Source: DASSCW01 sp036556325 (lineage in GTDB: Bacteria; Chloroflexota; Limnocylindria; QHBO01). Taken from it: a stretch of 22,085 nt of DNA. The number at the start of each line of letters is the position of its first letter. Position 1 is the first letter of the stretch. Where the stretch lies: NCBI GenBank assembly GCA_036556325.1, contig DATBJR010000123.1, forward strand, positions 1 to 22,085. Direction: 5' to 3'. The position numbers and the translations under genes were made by a program. This document shows positions 21,626-22,085 of this stretch, piece by piece. The notes under the pieces were generated by a model. It ran no database searches. It saw only the letters and a program-made list of their open reading frames with translations, and was not told where the DNA came from.

Positions 21626-22085
21626 CCAGCGCCCGCCAAGCGCAGCCGCCACGATCGGTAGCAGCTGCCAGGCCAGGAACCCGTAGAACAGCCAGCTCAG
21701 CGGTGGGCTGGCTCCAGCCCCTTCCAGGCCGATGCCCCCGCGCAGGTCGTTCAGCTCCCGGGCCAGCCGGTCCAGCTGGGTGCCCACCGCGGCCAGGTCG
21801 GTTCGGTTGGTTCCCAATGCCTGCCCGATGCCTCCCAGGCTGCCACCCAGGTCCCGCAGCTGGCCGGCGGTCGTGCGAAACCCATTGGCCATGGGCAACA
21901 GGGGTTGCGTGCCGAGCAGGGTGACGCCCATCGCATCGGCCAGGGAGTCCATGGTTCGGGCTGCGTCAGCCGTCAGCCGCGCGGCCTCGTCGGTCGAGCT
22001 GCGCGCTCGCGCCAGGCTGTCGTCGAAGCCGCCAATGCTGTCCGCGGCCGCGGACGCAGCAGCAGCGGCGGAGTCCAGGGAGCCC
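21593..22085 (-). CDS. C-terminal part of an unknown membrane protein (5' end outside window)
   Basis: The frame is open from the right edge to TAG at 21593-21595, giving 163 visible residues. They form an Ala-rich, probably helical stretch, then heptad-like repeats (LRDLGGSLGGIGQALGTN, LAAVGTQLDRLARELNDL). A short Gly/Ala/Pro hinge precedes one membrane helix (LSWLFYGFLAWQLLPIVAAAL) and a basic tail. The plan is a long amphipathic or coiled-coil domain outside the membrane with a C-terminal anchor. No family is recognised. An internal ATG at 21952 would give 119 residues, but the open frame continues without a stop through the Ala-rich part, so a longer gene is more likely. The 3' end overlaps the ABC permease gene by 33 nt. 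Confidence 0.75.
   Translation of the reverse strand, partial: GSLDSAAAAASAAADSIGGFDDSLARARSSTDEAARLTADAARTMDSLADAMGVTLLGTQPLLPMANGFRTTAGQLRDLGGSLGGIGQALGTNRTDLAAVGTQLDRLARELNDLRGGIGLEGAGASPPLSWLFYGFLAWQLLPIVAAALGGRWLLAHTRGTAE

Noticed and set aside
1..22085. CRISPR array, insertion sequence, prophage or integrated element next to the tRNA
   Set aside because: No repeated spacer pattern, transposase, integrase or duplicated tRNA 3' end was found. Gene content and composition look uniform.

Overview
The window is GC-rich DNA (roughly 70% G+C by eye) from a bacterium, densely packed and almost entirely coding. It has frequent GTG starts, one probable TTG start, several starts with a -10 box but no Shine-Dalgarno sequence (apparently leaderless), lipoproteins, and many 4-nt GTGA/ATGA stop-start overlaps. 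A tandem DUF881 pair, a DUF951 protein, a DCD-DUT-type dCTP deaminase and an HGYD cupredoxin-like lipoprotein beside a polytopic membrane protein suggest a deep-branching high-GC lineage, most like uncultured Chloroflexota (Limnocylindria-type), with Actinomycetota the alternative. This is inference from gene content; no rRNA or marker gene settles it. No insertion sequence, phage gene, CRISPR array or rRNA was seen.

Layout. (a) 1-2110, plus: the tail of an unknown gene, dCTP deaminase, an MBL-fold hydrolase and a blue-copper lipoprotein. (b) 2107-2343, minus: a glutaredoxin-like protein whose stop codon interlocks with that of the lipoprotein. (c) 2414-3267, plus: tRNA-Arg(CCU) and an aquaporin. 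(d) 6499-3485, minus: a four-gene unit of HGYD cupredoxin-like lipoprotein, large membrane protein with a six-cysteine loop, CcdA and an EmrE-like SMR transporter. (e) 7468-6621, minus: two small proteins of unknown function, ending at a strong hairpin. (f) 7491-11795, plus: a peptide-binding protein, a membrane-anchored HExxH peptidase and two DUF881 proteins, all overlapping. (g) 11932-19287, plus: tldD, tldE, DUF951, an MFS exporter, a processive-type GT2 glycosyltransferase and a YtcJ-like amidohydrolase, each overlapping the next. (h) 19387-21625, plus: an ABC-2 exporter pair. (i) 21593-22085, minus: the C-terminal part of an unknown membrane protein.

How the genes may work together. The 1.7-6.5 kb stretch is enriched for extracytoplasmic copper and thiol redox functions: two cupredoxin-fold lipoproteins, a CxxC thioredoxin-fold protein, CcdA and a Cys/His-rich membrane protein. 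This is the best candidate in the window for an under-described module. The 7.5-11.8 kb unit looks like envelope-located peptide capture and proteolysis coupled to DUF881 proteins. In the 11.9-19.3 kb unit the TldD/TldE peptidase pair is translationally linked to an exporter, but no precursor peptide is visible, so a peptide-maturation role is only a hypothesis. Nothing here is proven to be a new system.
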